Below, one piece after another: positions 49,852 through 58,946 of a stretch of DNA of 64,000 nt. Numbering within the stretch: the first letter of the stretch is position 1; each line of letters begins with the position of its first letter. This stretch comes from Isoptericola sp. AK164. Its GTDB lineage: Bacteria > Actinomycetota > Actinomycetes > Actinomycetales > Cellulomonadaceae. The stretch is taken from contig NZ_CP119106.1 in NCBI RefSeq assembly GCF_029643425.1, positions 1,488,001 through 1,552,000 on the forward strand. Reading direction: 5' to 3'. The position numbers were made by a program, and so were the translations under genes. The notes beneath the pieces are model-generated. The model did not search any database. It saw only the letters and a program-made list of their open reading frames with translations, and was not told the DNA's origin.

Positions 49852-50898
49852 GTGAACGACACGCCGCGCGGGACGGCCGATTCCGGCGACGGGCGAGAGC
49901 CGCGCCGAGGGCCAGCACGTGGAGGATCCCGGGGTGCCGGACGTCCGGGCCAGCCCTCGCGCGACGGGCGTCCCCGTCGAGAGGGGCAGCCTCGCCGTGA
50001 CGGGCAGTCTCGCCGGGACGGTCGTCCGACCCGAGAGGGTCAGCAGCGACGGACCGGGGACCCGCGTCGGCGGGAGGGGAACCACCCGCACGGCGGGCAC
50101 CGTGACCGCGCGGACGACCAGCATCGTGGCAACCGGGGTGCGCCGCACGGCGACCGGTCGGCCTCGTCCGACCGTGGCCCGCGCGACCCGGAGCTGCCCG
50201 AGGACGTGCACATGCGGGACCTGCACAAGGATGCGCGGGAACGGCTGCGCGGCCTGAGCAAGGAGAACGCCGAGCGGGTCGGTGCACACCTCGTCATGGC
50301 CGGACGCCTGCTCGACGCCGACCCCGAGGCGGCCTACGCCCACGCACAGGCCGCCGTCCGGCGCGCCGGACGCGTCGACGTCGTGCGCGAGGCAGCCGGC
50401 ATCGCCGCCTACCGGACCGGTCGGTTCGCCGAGGCCCTGCGCGAGCTGCGCACCGTGCGACGGCTCAACGGTTCCTCGGAGCACCTGCCGCTCATGGCCG
50501 ACGCCGAACGCGGGCTGGGCCGCCCGGAGCGTGCCATCGCGCTGGCGGCCTCCGAGGAGGCGCGCACCCTGGACGCCGAGACGCGCACCGAGCTGGCGAT
50601 CGTCGTCAGCGGAGCTCGCTCCGACCTCGGTGAGCACGACGCCGCACTCGTGGTGCTCGACCGGATCCCGGCCGCCGAACGGAAGGGCGACCTGGGGCTG
50701 CGCGTGCTGCAGGCCCGCGCCGTCGCCCTCGAGTCCGCCGGCCGCACGGACGAAGCAGCGACGGTCCTCGCCGGCATCGACCCGGAGGCCCTGCAGCGCG
50801 CCGTCGGCGGCGGCGAGATGCCGGCCGACGACGTCGTCGTCTTCGACGCCTACGACGAGTCGGCGGACGAGGGGAACGAGGCGGAGGCCGACGCGTGA
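49852..50898 (+). CDS. TPR-like protein with an Arg/Gly-rich disordered N-terminus
   Basis: 348 residues, homologous by position to Rv1691 of Mycobacterium. Residues 1-115 are disordered and basic, with seven tandem hexapeptides G-(Q/R/D)-(P/S/Q)-x-R-(D/E/T/R) at residues 33-74 (nucleotides 49948-50073), resembling RNA-binding RG tracts. Residues about 120-300 are helical repeats of the TPR kind (PEAAYAHAQAAVRRAGRVDVV, YRTGRFAEALRELRTVRRL, RPERAIALAASEEARTLD), and the tail is acidic. GTG 49852 with AGAGGA upstream. No enzymatic motif. Its stop overlaps the HAD gene by GTGA. Function unknown; position after the rRNA operon with a basic tail suggests, but does not show, RNA binding. Confidence 0.82.
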   Translation: MNDTPRGTADSGDGREPRRGPARGGSRGAGRPGQPSRDGRPRREGQPRRDGQSRRDGRPTREGQQRRTGDPRRREGNHPHGGHRDRADDQHRGNRGAPHGDRSASSDRGPRDPELPEDVHMRDLHKDARERLRGLSKENAERVGAHLVMAGRLLDADPEAAYAHAQAAVRRAGRVDVVREAAGIAAYRTGRFAEALRELRTVRRLNGSSEHLPLMADAERGLGRPERAIALAASEEARTLDAETRTELAIVVSGARSDLGEHDAALVVLDRIPAAERKGDLGLRVLQARAVALESAGRTDEAATVLAGIDPEALQRAVGGGEMPADDVVVFDAYDESADEGNEAEADA

Positions 50899-51905
50899 GC
50901 GCCGGGCTCGCCGCGAGCGAGACGCCGCTGGCCGAGGCCTACGACCTCGCCCTGGTCGACCTGGACGGTGTCGCCTACCAGGGGCACCTGCCCATCGACC
51001 ACGCGGCGCCGAGCCTGGCGTCGGCGCGGGCGAGCGGCCTCGACCTGCTGTTCGTGACGAACAACGCCTCGCGCGAGCCCGAGGAGGTGGCCGGGCAGCT
51101 CAGCAGTCTGGACATCCCGACGGAGGCCGGCGAGGTCATGACGGCCGCGCAGGCGTGCGCCACCCTGTTGCGCACCCGGCTCGAGCCCGGCGCCCGGGTG
51201 CTCGTCGTGGGCGGCCGCGGCCTGGTCACGGCGGTGCGCGAGGCCGGCCTCGAGGTCGTCGGCAGCGCCGAGGACGCCCCGGAGGCCGTCGCCCAGGGGT
51301 TCGCCCCCGAGCTCGGCTGGAGCGACCTGGCCGAGGCGGCGTACGCCGTGGCCGGCGGCGCCTGGCACGTGGCGAGCAACCGGGACATGTCCCTGCCGAC
51401 CGCCCGAGGGTTCGCCCCGGGCAACGGCGCGCTCGTCGCCGCCGTGTCGGCGGCGACGGGGATCGAGCCCGACAGCGCCGGCAAGCCGTCGCCCACGATG
51501 TACCGCATGGCCGTGGAACGGGCGGGCGCGTCGCGTCCGCTGGTCATCGGCGACCGGCTCGACACCGACCTCGCCGGGGCCCGGGCGGCGGGATACGCCG
51601 GGCTGCACGTCCTGACGGGGGTGTCCTCCGCGCGCGACGCCGTGCTGGCCGAGCCGGGCCTGCGCCCGCACTTCGTGGGCGCGGACCTGCGCTCCCTCCT
51701 CGTCGCGCACGAGACGCCCGTCCTGGCCGACGGCTGGTGGCGGTGCGCCGACCGGGCTGCGCGCGTCGTCGACGGACGGCTCGAGCTCGACCGGCACGGC
51801 CCGGCGGGCCTCGACGTGGTCCGCGCCGCCTGCGCCGCCGCGTGGGACGTGGCGGACGCCGGTGGGCCCGTGGCGGCGGACAGCGTGCCGGAGCTGACCG
51901 CCTGA
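50895..51905 (+). CDS. HAD-superfamily phosphatase, subfamily IIA (NagD-like)
   Basis: 336 residues. HAD motifs: VDLDGVAY (nucleophile Asp, about 18-25), VTNNAS (motif II), KPSPTMY (motif III Lys) and IGDRLDTDL (motif IV). The IIA cap lies between motifs II and III. Such enzymes dephosphorylate small metabolites; matches Rv1692 of Mycobacterium (proposed glycerol-3-phosphate phosphatase) by position. An extra C-terminal region of about 60 residues follows motif IV. GTG start, GTGA overlap. Confidence 0.9.
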   Translation: MSAGLAASETPLAEAYDLALVDLDGVAYQGHLPIDHAAPSLASARASGLDLLFVTNNASREPEEVAGQLSSLDIPTEAGEVMTAAQACATLLRTRLEPGARVLVVGGRGLVTAVREAGLEVVGSAEDAPEAVAQGFAPELGWSDLAEAAYAVAGGAWHVASNRDMSLPTARGFAPGNGALVAAVSAATGIEPDSAGKPSPTMYRMAVERAGASRPLVIGDRLDTDLAGARAAGYAGLHVLTGVSSARDAVLAEPGLRPHFVGADLRSLLVAHETPVLADGWWRCADRAARVVDGRLELDRHGPAGLDVVRAACAAAWDVADAGGPVAADSVPELTA

Positions 51906-51949
51906 GGCCGACCTCTGTGCGTCGGCGCGGTTCCGCCGCACCGACCAGG

Positions 51950-51955
51950 TAGCGT
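51950..51955 (+). promoter_or_regulatory. Candidate -10 element of the small protein/tlyA unit
   Basis: TAGCGT, 27 bases before the ATG at 51983, with GAGGGGAG serving as ribosome binding site in between. No good -35. Confidence 0.4.
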
Positions 51956-51982
51956 TGACCAGGATCGATCGAGGGGAGTGCT

Positions 51983-52168
51983 ATGTCGGACGACGCAGCC
52001 GACGTCGGCGAGCAGCCGGCCGGCCGCTCCACCTCTCTGACCCCGCTGGACGGGCTCGAGGACCTGCCGACCGGAGAGCACCCGTCGCGGTTCGAGGCCG
52101 TGCACCAGCACCTGCGGGCACGGCTGGACGACCCCGACCACCCCGGGACGGACGGAGCGGGGGACTGA
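51983..52168 (+). CDS. Conserved small acidic protein upstream of tlyA
   Basis: 61 residues, acidic, with the core LEDLPTGEHPSRFEAVHQHLRARLDD. Short proteins with this core occur between the HAD gene and tlyA in many actinobacteria (Rv1693 in Mycobacterium). No motif or known function. Its TGA overlaps the tlyA ATG by one base, which supports it being real and co-translated. Confidence 0.75.
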   Translation: MSDDAADVGEQPAGRSTSLTPLDGLEDLPTGEHPSRFEAVHQHLRARLDDPDHPGTDGAGD

Positions 52169-53058
52169 TGCCGAACCGTGCCGACTCAGAGCTCGTGCGG
52201 CGCGGACTGGCCCGGTCTCGTCGGCAGGCGTCCGCCTTCGTCGCGGCCGGCCGGGTCCGGGTCGGCGACGAGGTCGTCACGAAGTCCTCCGCCGCCGTCG
52301 CGCAGGACGCCCCGCTCACCGTCGCCCCCGACCCGGACGACCCCGGGTACGCCTCGCGCGCCGGCGCGAAGCTCGCCGGCGCCCTCGACGCGCTCGCCGC
52401 GGACGCGGTCGGGCGCGCGGTGACCGACCGTCTGCCGGGTGCGCACTGCCTCGACCTGGGCGCCTCCACCGGCGGCTTCACCGACGTGCTGCTGCGCCGC
52501 GGTGCTGCCGGCGTCGTCGCCGTCGACGTCGGGCACGACCAGCTCGTGGACACGTTGCGCGCCGACGACCGCGTCACGGTCGTCGAGGGCTTCAACGTCC
52601 GTGACCTCGGGCCCGCGGACCTGCCTCGGCCTCCCGACGTCGTCGTCGGCGACCTGTCCTTCATCTCGCTGCGCCTCGTCCTGGGCCCCGTCGCGACCTC
52701 GGTGCCCACCGGTGCCGACGTCCTGCTGCTGGTCAAGCCGCAGTTCGAGGTCGGGCGCGACCGGCTCGGCAGCGGCGGCGTGGTCCGGGACGCGGCCCTG
52801 CACGCGCGGTCCGTCACGGACGTGGTCGTCACGGCGGCGCCGCTCGGCCTCGCGGCCCGCGCGCTCGTGCCCAGCCCGCTGCCCGGACCCAGCGGGAACC
52901 GTGAGTACTTCGTCTGGCTGCGGCGTACGCCGGCGGCCGTCCCCGCCGACGGCGACGCCGTTCGGTCCGTCGCCGACCGTGCGGCCGCCTGGCTGCCGGA
53001 CGGTCAGCTGCCGCCGGTCCTCGCCCTGGGCGGGCCCGGCACCGGAGGTGAGAGATGA
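52168..53058 (+). CDS. tlyA: rRNA 2'-O-methyltransferase TlyA
   Basis: S4 plus FtsJ-type methyltransferase, 296 residues; in Mycobacterium it methylates 16S and 23S rRNA and its loss gives capreomycin/viomycin resistance. N-terminal S4 domain (LVRRGLARSRRQASAFVAAGRVRVG), then the SAM fold with CLDLGASTGGFTDVLLRRGA, the catalytic-type VGDLSFISLRLVL and VKPQFEVGRD, and a C-terminal GREYF-like end (NREYFVWL). ATG 52168. Confidence 0.94.
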   Translation: MPNRADSELVRRGLARSRRQASAFVAAGRVRVGDEVVTKSSAAVAQDAPLTVAPDPDDPGYASRAGAKLAGALDALAADAVGRAVTDRLPGAHCLDLGASTGGFTDVLLRRGAAGVVAVDVGHDQLVDTLRADDRVTVVEGFNVRDLGPADLPRPPDVVVGDLSFISLRLVLGPVATSVPTGADVLLLVKPQFEVGRDRLGSGGVVRDAALHARSVTDVVVTAAPLGLAARALVPSPLPGPSGNREYFVWLRRTPAAVPADGDAVRSVADRAAAWLPDGQLPPVLALGGPGTGGER

Positions 53059-54029
53059 CGCGCCGCGTCCTGATCGTGACCCACGGCGGGCGGCCCCGTG
53101 CCGTGGCCGCGATGTCCGAGGCGGTCTCCGAGCTCGAGTCCGCAGGGTTCGAGGTCACGCTGCACGACGACGACCTCGCCGAGACCTTCGGCGACCGGAT
53201 CTCCTCGGTGCGCCTGCGCGAGGGCGTCGCCGAGTCCGAGGTCGTCATGGTCCTCGGCGGTGACGGCACGATCCTGCGCGCGGCCGAGCTGACGCACGGG
53301 ACCGAGGTGCCCCTGCTGGGCGTGAACCTGGGGCACGTCGGGTTCCTGGCCGAGTCCGAGCGGGAGAACCTGCACGACGCCGTGCGCCGGCTGGCGGCCC
53401 ACGACTACGTTGTCGAGGAGCGCCGGGTGGTGGACGTCGTCGTCCACCGTCCCGGGGAGGACGAGCCGGTGACCGGCTGGGCGCTCAACGAGGCCACCAT
53501 CGAGAAGGGCGACCGCGAGCGCATGCTCGAGGTCGGCATCGCCGTGGACGGCCGGCCGCTGAGCTCCTTCGGGTGCGACGGCGTCCTCGTCTCGACCGCG
53601 ACGGGGTCGACGGCGCACGCCTTCAGCGCCGGCGGACCGGTGATGTGGCCGGACGTCGACGCCGTGCTGCTCGTCCCGCTGTCGGCGCACGCGCTGTTCT
53701 CGCGGCCCCTGGTCATCAGCCCGCGCTCGGAGTACGTCGTGGAGGTGCTGGAGCGCAGCCCGATCCCCGGGGTGCTGACCTGCGACGGGCGCCGCAGCAT
53801 CGACCTGCCGCCCGGCTCCCGCGTGCACGTCCGCAGCGGCGCCGTGCCGCTGCGGTTCGCTCGGCTGATGCCGGCGCCGTTCACCGACCGGCTCGTGTCC
53901 AAGTTCAACCTGCCCGTCGTCGGCTGGCGGCAGGCCGCCGACGGTGCGGCACGGCGGTCCGTGCCCACGGAACCGGGTCCGTCCGAGGACTCCGCCCCGG
54001 GCCCGACCCCGGTCCAGAAGGAGGTGTGA
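53055..54029 (+). CDS. nadK: NAD kinase
   Basis: Phosphorylates NAD to NADP using ATP or polyphosphate. 324 residues. GGDGT motif in VLGGDGTILRAAEL, NE/D loop in WALNEATIEKGDRERMLE, and the TGSTAHAFSAGGPV catalytic segment. A C-terminal extension of about 30 low-complexity residues follows. ATGA overlap with tlyA. Confidence 0.96.
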   Translation: MTRRVLIVTHGGRPRAVAAMSEAVSELESAGFEVTLHDDDLAETFGDRISSVRLREGVAESEVVMVLGGDGTILRAAELTHGTEVPLLGVNLGHVGFLAESERENLHDAVRRLAAHDYVVEERRVVDVVVHRPGEDEPVTGWALNEATIEKGDRERMLEVGIAVDGRPLSSFGCDGVLVSTATGSTAHAFSAGGPVMWPDVDAVLLVPLSAHALFSRPLVISPRSEYVVEVLERSPIPGVLTCDGRRSIDLPPGSRVHVRSGAVPLRFARLMPAPFTDRLVSKFNLPVVGWRQAADGAARRSVPTEPGPSEDSAPGPTPVQKEV

Positions 54030-54031
54030 GG

Positions 54032-55735
54032 GTGCTCGAGGAGATCGCGATCGAGGACCTCGGGGTGATCCGCTCGGCGCGGGTCCCGCTGTCCGCCGGC
54101 CTGACCGTGATCACCGGTGAGACCGGAGCGGGCAAGACCATGGTGCTCACGGGCCTGGGGCTGCTCATGGGCGGCAAGGCCGATCCCGGCAGCATCCGGC
54201 CGGGTGCCTCGCGCGCCGTCGTCGAGGGACGCCTCGACCTGGCCCGTCACCCGGAGGTCGTCGGTCGCGTCGACGACGCCGGGGGCAGCGTGGACGACGA
54301 CGGCACGGTCGTCGTGCTGCGCACGGTCGCCTCCGGACGGTCGCGGGCCCATCTCGGCGGACGGGGGGTGCCGCAGGGCGTCCTCGCGGAGGTCGCCGAC
54401 GAGCTCGTCACCGTGCACGGGCAGTCCGACCAGCTGCGGCTGCGCACGCCCGCCAAGCAGCGCGAGGCCCTCGACCGGTTCGCCGGGACGGAGCACGCCG
54501 AGGTGCTCGCCGCCTACCGGGCGGCCTGGAGCGAGCGGGCCGGGCTGCAGGCGGAGATCGACGACCTGACCTCGCGCGCCGCCGAGCGGGCACGCGAGGC
54601 CGAGCTGCTGCGCCTCGGGCTGGCCGAGGTCGAACGCGTCGACCCCCAGCCCGGGGAGGATGCCGAGCTGACGGCGCTGACCGCCCGCCTCGGCAACGCC
54701 GAGGCGCTGCGGCAGGCGGCGCAGCAGGCGCACGACGCCGTCGTCGGCCTCGACATGGAGACCGAGGGCTCGGCGGTGCACGCCCTGGAGCAGGCCAAGC
54801 GTTCCCTGGACGCCGTCGCCGAGTCCGACCCCGCGCTGGCCGAGCAGGCCGGTCGCCTCGCCGAGGCCGCCTACGTCATCACCGACGTGGCGACCGAGCT
54901 GTCCGGCTACGTCGCCGACCTGCAGGCCGACCCGGCCGCGCTGGAGACCGCGCACCAGCGTCTGGCCGAGCTCGGCGCGCTCACCCGCAGCTACGGCGAG
55001 ACGATCGACGACGTCCTGCAATGGGCGTCCGACGCCGGGCTGCGGCTGCTGGACCTGGACGACGGCGACGAGCGGGTCACCGCGATGCGCGACCGGGTGA
55101 CCGAGCTGGACGCCCGGCTCGTCGACCTCGCGGCCCGGGTCACGGCCGGGCGACGTACCGCCTCCGACCGGCTCGCCGAGGTCGTCACGACCGAGCTGGC
55201 CGGGCTGGCCATGTCGGGGGCCCGCCTGCAGGTCGACGTCGGCGAGGCCGACCCCGGGCCGTCGGGGGCGGACCAGGTGGTGTTCCTGCTCGAACCGCAC
55301 CCCGGCGCTCCGGCCCGCCCGCTCGGCAAGGGCGCGTCCGGCGGTGAGCTGTCCCGCGTCATGCTCGCGGTCGAGGTCGCCCTGGCCACCGCCGGCGAGG
55401 ACACCGTGCTGCCGACGTTCGTCTTCGACGAGGTCGACGCCGGCGTCGGGGGACGAGCGGCGGTCGAGGTCGGGCGACGGCTCGCCCGGCTGGCGCGCAG
55501 CACCCAGGTGGTGGTCGTCACCCACCTGGCGCAGGTGGCGGCCTTCGCCGACACCCACCTGGTGGTGACGAAGGCCACCGAGGGCGACGACGTCACCACC
55601 GTGACCGGCGTCCACGAGGTCGCGGAGGACGAGCGGGTCCGTGAGCTGGCCCGGATGCTGTCCGGCCAGGACGACTCGGCGACGGCGCGGCAGCACGCCC
55701 TCGAACTTCTCGAGTCCTCGGCCGTGGGACGATAG
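54032..55735 (+). CDS. recN: DNA repair protein RecN
   Basis: SMC-like ATPase in double-strand break repair. 567 residues. Walker A ITGETGAGKTMVLTGLGL near the N-terminus, two coiled-coil arms (about 160-380), ABC signature KGASGGELSRVMLAVEVAL, Walker B TFVFDEVDAGVGGRAA. GTG start two bases after nadK. No LexA box is visible in the overlap zone; SOS control, if any, would be from an upstream promoter. Confidence 0.96.
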   Translation: MLEEIAIEDLGVIRSARVPLSAGLTVITGETGAGKTMVLTGLGLLMGGKADPGSIRPGASRAVVEGRLDLARHPEVVGRVDDAGGSVDDDGTVVVLRTVASGRSRAHLGGRGVPQGVLAEVADELVTVHGQSDQLRLRTPAKQREALDRFAGTEHAEVLAAYRAAWSERAGLQAEIDDLTSRAAERAREAELLRLGLAEVERVDPQPGEDAELTALTARLGNAEALRQAAQQAHDAVVGLDMETEGSAVHALEQAKRSLDAVAESDPALAEQAGRLAEAAYVITDVATELSGYVADLQADPAALETAHQRLAELGALTRSYGETIDDVLQWASDAGLRLLDLDDGDERVTAMRDRVTELDARLVDLAARVTAGRRTASDRLAEVVTTELAGLAMSGARLQVDVGEADPGPSGADQVVFLLEPHPGAPARPLGKGASGGELSRVMLAVEVALATAGEDTVLPTFVFDEVDAGVGGRAAVEVGRRLARLARSTQVVVVTHLAQVAAFADTHLVVTKATEGDDVTTVTGVHEVAEDERVRELARMLSGQDDSATARQHALELLESSAVGR

Positions 55736-55741
55736 GCGGCG

Positions 55742-56935
55742 ATGAGAATGATCCTGCGCCGGGCCGACCGCAGCCCCGACACCAGCGACGACGCCGCCGA
55801 CGGCGGTGGGACGGCGCGTGTCGGCGCGCGGACGAAGGACCTCACCAAGCGGCTCCGCCCGGGCGACGTGGCCGTGATCGACCACGCCGACATCGACCGG
55901 GTGGCGGCCGAGGCGCTGGTCGCCGCCGGACCGTCCGCCGTGCTGAACGCGGCCGCCTCGACGACCGGCCGCTACCCGAACGCCGGTCCCGACATCCTGC
56001 TGCAGGCCGGCATCGTCCTGGTCGACGACATCGGCCCGGAGATCATGACCGTGCGCGACGGCGCCCGCGTGAGCGTCGAGGGCGGCGAGGTCCGCGTGGA
56101 CGGCCAGGCCTTCGCGTCCGGGACCCGCCAGACGCCAGAGACCGTCGCCCGCGACCTCGCGGAAGCCCGCGAGGGCCTGTCGGACGAGATCGAGCGGTTC
56201 GCCGAGAACACGCTGTCCTACCTGCGCCGCGAGCGCGACCTGCTGCTGGACGGCGTGGGCGTGCCGGACGTGCGCACCACGGTCGAGGGCCGGCACGTCC
56301 TCATCGTCGTGCGCGGTTACCACTACCGCGAGGACCTGGCGATGCTGCGGTCCTACATCGCCGAGAACCGGCCGGTGCTGGTCGGTGTCGACGGCGGCGC
56401 GGACGCGATCCTCGACGCCGGGTACCAGCCGGACATGATCGTGGGCGACATGGACTCGGTCTCGGACCAGGCGCTGTCGTGCGGCGCCGAGATCGTGGTG
56501 CACGCCTACCGGGACGGCAACGCCCCCGGCCTGGAGCGCGTACGCGCCCTGGGGGTGGACCCCGTGGTGTTCCCGGCCACCGGGACCAGCGAGGACATCG
56601 CGATGCTGCTCGCCGACGACAAGGGTGCCGAGCTGATCGTCGCCGTCGGGACGCACGCCACGCTCGTGGAGTTCCTCGACAAGGGCCGCGCCGGCATGGC
56701 AAGCACCTTCCTGACCCGGCTGCGCATCGGCGGCAAGCTCGTCGACGCCAAGGGCGTCTCCCGGCTGTACCGCACCCGGATCTCCAACCTGCAGCTCACG
56801 CTGCTGTCGCTGGCCGGCGTCGCGGCGGTCCTCGCCGCCCTGTGGTCGACGGCGGCCGGGCAGACCGCCTTCGGGCTCGTCGGAGCCCAGATCGACGACC
56901 TCGTGTCGTGGATCGGCAGCCTCTTCGGCGGCTGA
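55742..56935 (+). CDS. steA: Cytokinetic ring protein SteA (thiamin pyrophosphokinase-like domain)
   Basis: 397 residues, Rv1697 family; SteA of Corynebacterium localises to the division septum with SteB. A central TPPK-like fold (VGVDGGADAILDAGYQPDMIVGDMDSVSD) follows an N-terminal nucleotide-binding-like half, and one transmembrane helix lies near the C-terminus (LQLTLLSLAGVAAVLAALW). Thiamin pyrophosphokinase activity is not expected. ATG 55742, six bases after recN; steB is downstream as in other actinobacteria. Confidence 0.86.
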   Translation: MRMILRRADRSPDTSDDAADGGGTARVGARTKDLTKRLRPGDVAVIDHADIDRVAAEALVAAGPSAVLNAAASTTGRYPNAGPDILLQAGIVLVDDIGPEIMTVRDGARVSVEGGEVRVDGQAFASGTRQTPETVARDLAEAREGLSDEIERFAENTLSYLRRERDLLLDGVGVPDVRTTVEGRHVLIVVRGYHYREDLAMLRSYIAENRPVLVGVDGGADAILDAGYQPDMIVGDMDSVSDQALSCGAEIVVHAYRDGNAPGLERVRALGVDPVVFPATGTSEDIAMLLADDKGAELIVAVGTHATLVEFLDKGRAGMASTFLTRLRIGGKLVDAKGVSRLYRTRISNLQLTLLSLAGVAAVLAALWSTAAGQTAFGLVGAQIDDLVSWIGSLFGG

Positions 56936-56976
56936 CCCGGCCCGCGACCCACCTGACCTAGGAGCACCCCGACCCC

Positions 56977-58068
56977 GTGATCGACTTCCGTTACCACCTC
57001 GTCTCGCTGATCAGCGTCTTCCTGGCGCTCGCGGTCGGCATCATCCTCGGCGCCGGTCCGCTGCAGAACGCCATCGGCGACCAGCTGACCGACCAGGTGG
57101 AGGCCCTGCGGACCGAGCGCACCGCGCTGCGCGACAGCCTCGGGCAGACCGAGGCGGAGCTCGCCGACCAGCAGGCCTACGCGCTGGCGGCGGGCGCCGA
57201 GCTCGTCGACGGGTCCCTCGAGGACCTGAGCGTCGCCGTCGTCGACCTCGACGGTATCGCCGAGACCCTGGAGCTCGACGTCGTCAACCAGCTCGAGGCG
57301 GCGGGCGCGCGCGTGGTGGCCCAGTCCTCGATGACCGACGCCTGGAGCACCGTGGACGACTCGGTGCTCCGTGACACCGTCGCCGACGGGCAGCGCGGTC
57401 AGCTCGAGGACATGGTGCCCGAGGACGCGACGACCCCGCAGGTGCTCGGCACGGTGCTGGGCGTCGCGCTGACCGAGGGCGACGATCAGGTCCCCGGCAC
57501 GCGCAGCGACCGGGCCGTCGAGCTCTACCAGCTCCTCGCGCAGGTCGGCCTGGTCGACTCCCGGTTCGCGCCGTCGGCACCGGCCGACGCCGTGCTGCTG
57601 CTGACCGCAGGGCTCCCGGAGGAGAACGGGGCCTCCACGTCCGAGACGCCCGAGGTCGGCGAGGACGTCGACGTCGCGAGCACCGTCACCGCCGTGCAGG
57701 CCGTGGCCGGGACGGTCGTGGTGGCCGGCCCCACGGCGACCGACGGCGACCTGCTCACCGAGCTGCGCGCCGTCGAGGACGTCACCGCCTCCACCAGCAC
57801 GGTCAGCGGCATCGAGCAGGAGGTCATGCGGATGAACGTGCCGCTGGCGATCGCCGCGCAGGACGACGACCAGGTGGGGCACTACGGCTTCGAGGAGGGT
57901 GCGCAGGTCATCCCGCCGGTGGTGCGGACCCCGCCCACCGAGGACGACGCCGAGGGGACGGTCGACGGCCCGACCGACGCGACCGAGGACTCCGCCGACG
58001 GCGCCGCCGCGCCGGACGACTCGTCCGCCGACGCGTCCGCCGACGCCGACAGCACCCAGGACTCCTGA
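56977..58068 (+). CDS. SteB / copper transporter MctB family protein
   Basis: 363 residues, Rv1698 (MctB) family. One N-terminal transmembrane helix (LVSLISVFLALAVGIILGAG), then a coiled coil (DQVEALRTERTALRDSLGQTEAEL) and an extracytoplasmic alpha/beta domain; acidic disordered C-terminus. In Mycobacterium linked to copper tolerance, in Corynebacterium to division as SteB; which role holds here is open. GTG start with AGGAG. ATG of the next gene overlaps the stop. Confidence 0.82.
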   Translation: MIDFRYHLVSLISVFLALAVGIILGAGPLQNAIGDQLTDQVEALRTERTALRDSLGQTEAELADQQAYALAAGAELVDGSLEDLSVAVVDLDGIAETLELDVVNQLEAAGARVVAQSSMTDAWSTVDDSVLRDTVADGQRGQLEDMVPEDATTPQVLGTVLGVALTEGDDQVPGTRSDRAVELYQLLAQVGLVDSRFAPSAPADAVLLLTAGLPEENGASTSETPEVGEDVDVASTVTAVQAVAGTVVVAGPTATDGDLLTELRAVEDVTASTSTVSGIEQEVMRMNVPLAIAAQDDDQVGHYGFEEGAQVIPPVVRTPPTEDDAEGTVDGPTDATEDSADGAAAPDDSSADASADADSTQDS

Positions 58069-58946
58069 TGCGCGCGGCGCGGGTCCTGGCGGCCGGGCTG
58101 GTCGCCGCGGCCACGACCGCCGTCGTGCGCCGTGCCCTGAACGCGGCGCCCCCCGGCGGGCCCGACCGGTGGACGCGGACCAACCACCGCGACGAGCCGG
58201 TCTCGATGCTCGAGGGCCCGGCCGCGGCCGCCGGGCTGGTCGCGGGAGCCACGGCCTGCGGTGCTGCGCCGCGGACCCGGGCGGCACTGGTGATCGCCAC
58301 CGGCGCGGCCGGGGCCTTCGGCGTCGTCGACGACCTCGCCGAGGACGCCGCGACGCGCACCAAGGGACTGCGCGGGCACCTCGGGGCGCTGGCGCGCGGC
58401 GAGCTCACGACGGGCGGGCTCAAGGTCCTCGGGATCGGGACGACGGCCCTCGTCGTCGCCGGGGTCGGTACGCCGCGCCGGCGGAGCGCGGTCGGGCACG
58501 TGGCCGACGTCGTCGTCAACGGCGCGCTCATCGCCGGGACGGCCAACCTGGTCAACTTGCTCGACCTGCGTCCGGGCCGTGCCCTCAAGGCCTCCGCAGC
58601 GCTCACCGCCCCGGTGCTCGCCGCTCGGGAGCCGGGGTCGACCGGGGCGCTGCTCGGGGTCGTGGCGGCCTCGGCCCCGGCCGACCTGGCCGAGCGCGAC
58701 ATGCTGGGCGACGGTGGAGCCAACGCGCTGGGCGCCTTCGTCGGCACGCAGTGGGCGTGCGCGGCCTCCCGCCCGGTCCGCGTGACGGCCCTGGCGACCG
58801 TGGTCGGGCTGACGCTCGCCTCGGAGCGGGTCAGCTTCTCCGCCGTCATCGACCGCACCCCCTGGCTGCGTCGTGTCGACCGGCTCGGCCGACGTCCCGC
58901 CGAGCCGGCCGCCGGCGCCCCCGACTCCGGAGGCACGGCGGGGTGA
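58068..58946 (+). CDS. MraY/WecA-like membrane protein, degenerate signature
   Basis: 292 residues, hydrophobic, several likely transmembrane segments. It retains pieces of the polyprenyl-phosphate sugar-phosphate transferase family: FGVVDDLAED (Asp-Asp), KGLRGHLGALARGELTTGGLK, ANLVNLLDLRPGRALK and MLGDGGANALGAF. The canonical NxxNxxDGLDGLA segment is altered to NLVNLLDLRPGRA. Might be an atypical glycosyl transferase of the cell envelope or a non-catalytic relative. Lies between steB and murJ with ATG/GTG overlaps on both sides, consistent with an envelope role. Confidence 0.6.
   Translation: MRAARVLAAGLVAAATTAVVRRALNAAPPGGPDRWTRTNHRDEPVSMLEGPAAAAGLVAGATACGAAPRTRAALVIATGAAGAFGVVDDLAEDAATRTKGLRGHLGALARGELTTGGLKVLGIGTTALVVAGVGTPRRRSAVGHVADVVVNGALIAGTANLVNLLDLRPGRALKASAALTAPVLAAREPGSTGALLGVVAASAPADLAERDMLGDGGANALGAFVGTQWACAASRPVRVTALATVVGLTLASERVSFSAVIDRTPWLRRVDRLGRRPAEPAAGAPDSGGTAG

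Noticed and set aside
49948-50073. Possible CRISPR-like or DNA repeat array
   Set aside because: The 18-bp period is coding, in frame and degenerate, with no spacers.
53405-56656. Very long minus-strand open frame opposite nadK-recN-steA
   Set aside because: It shadows real genes in GC-rich DNA; it has no domains, low-complexity Arg/Gly/Ala composition, and the plus-strand genes have clear motifs.
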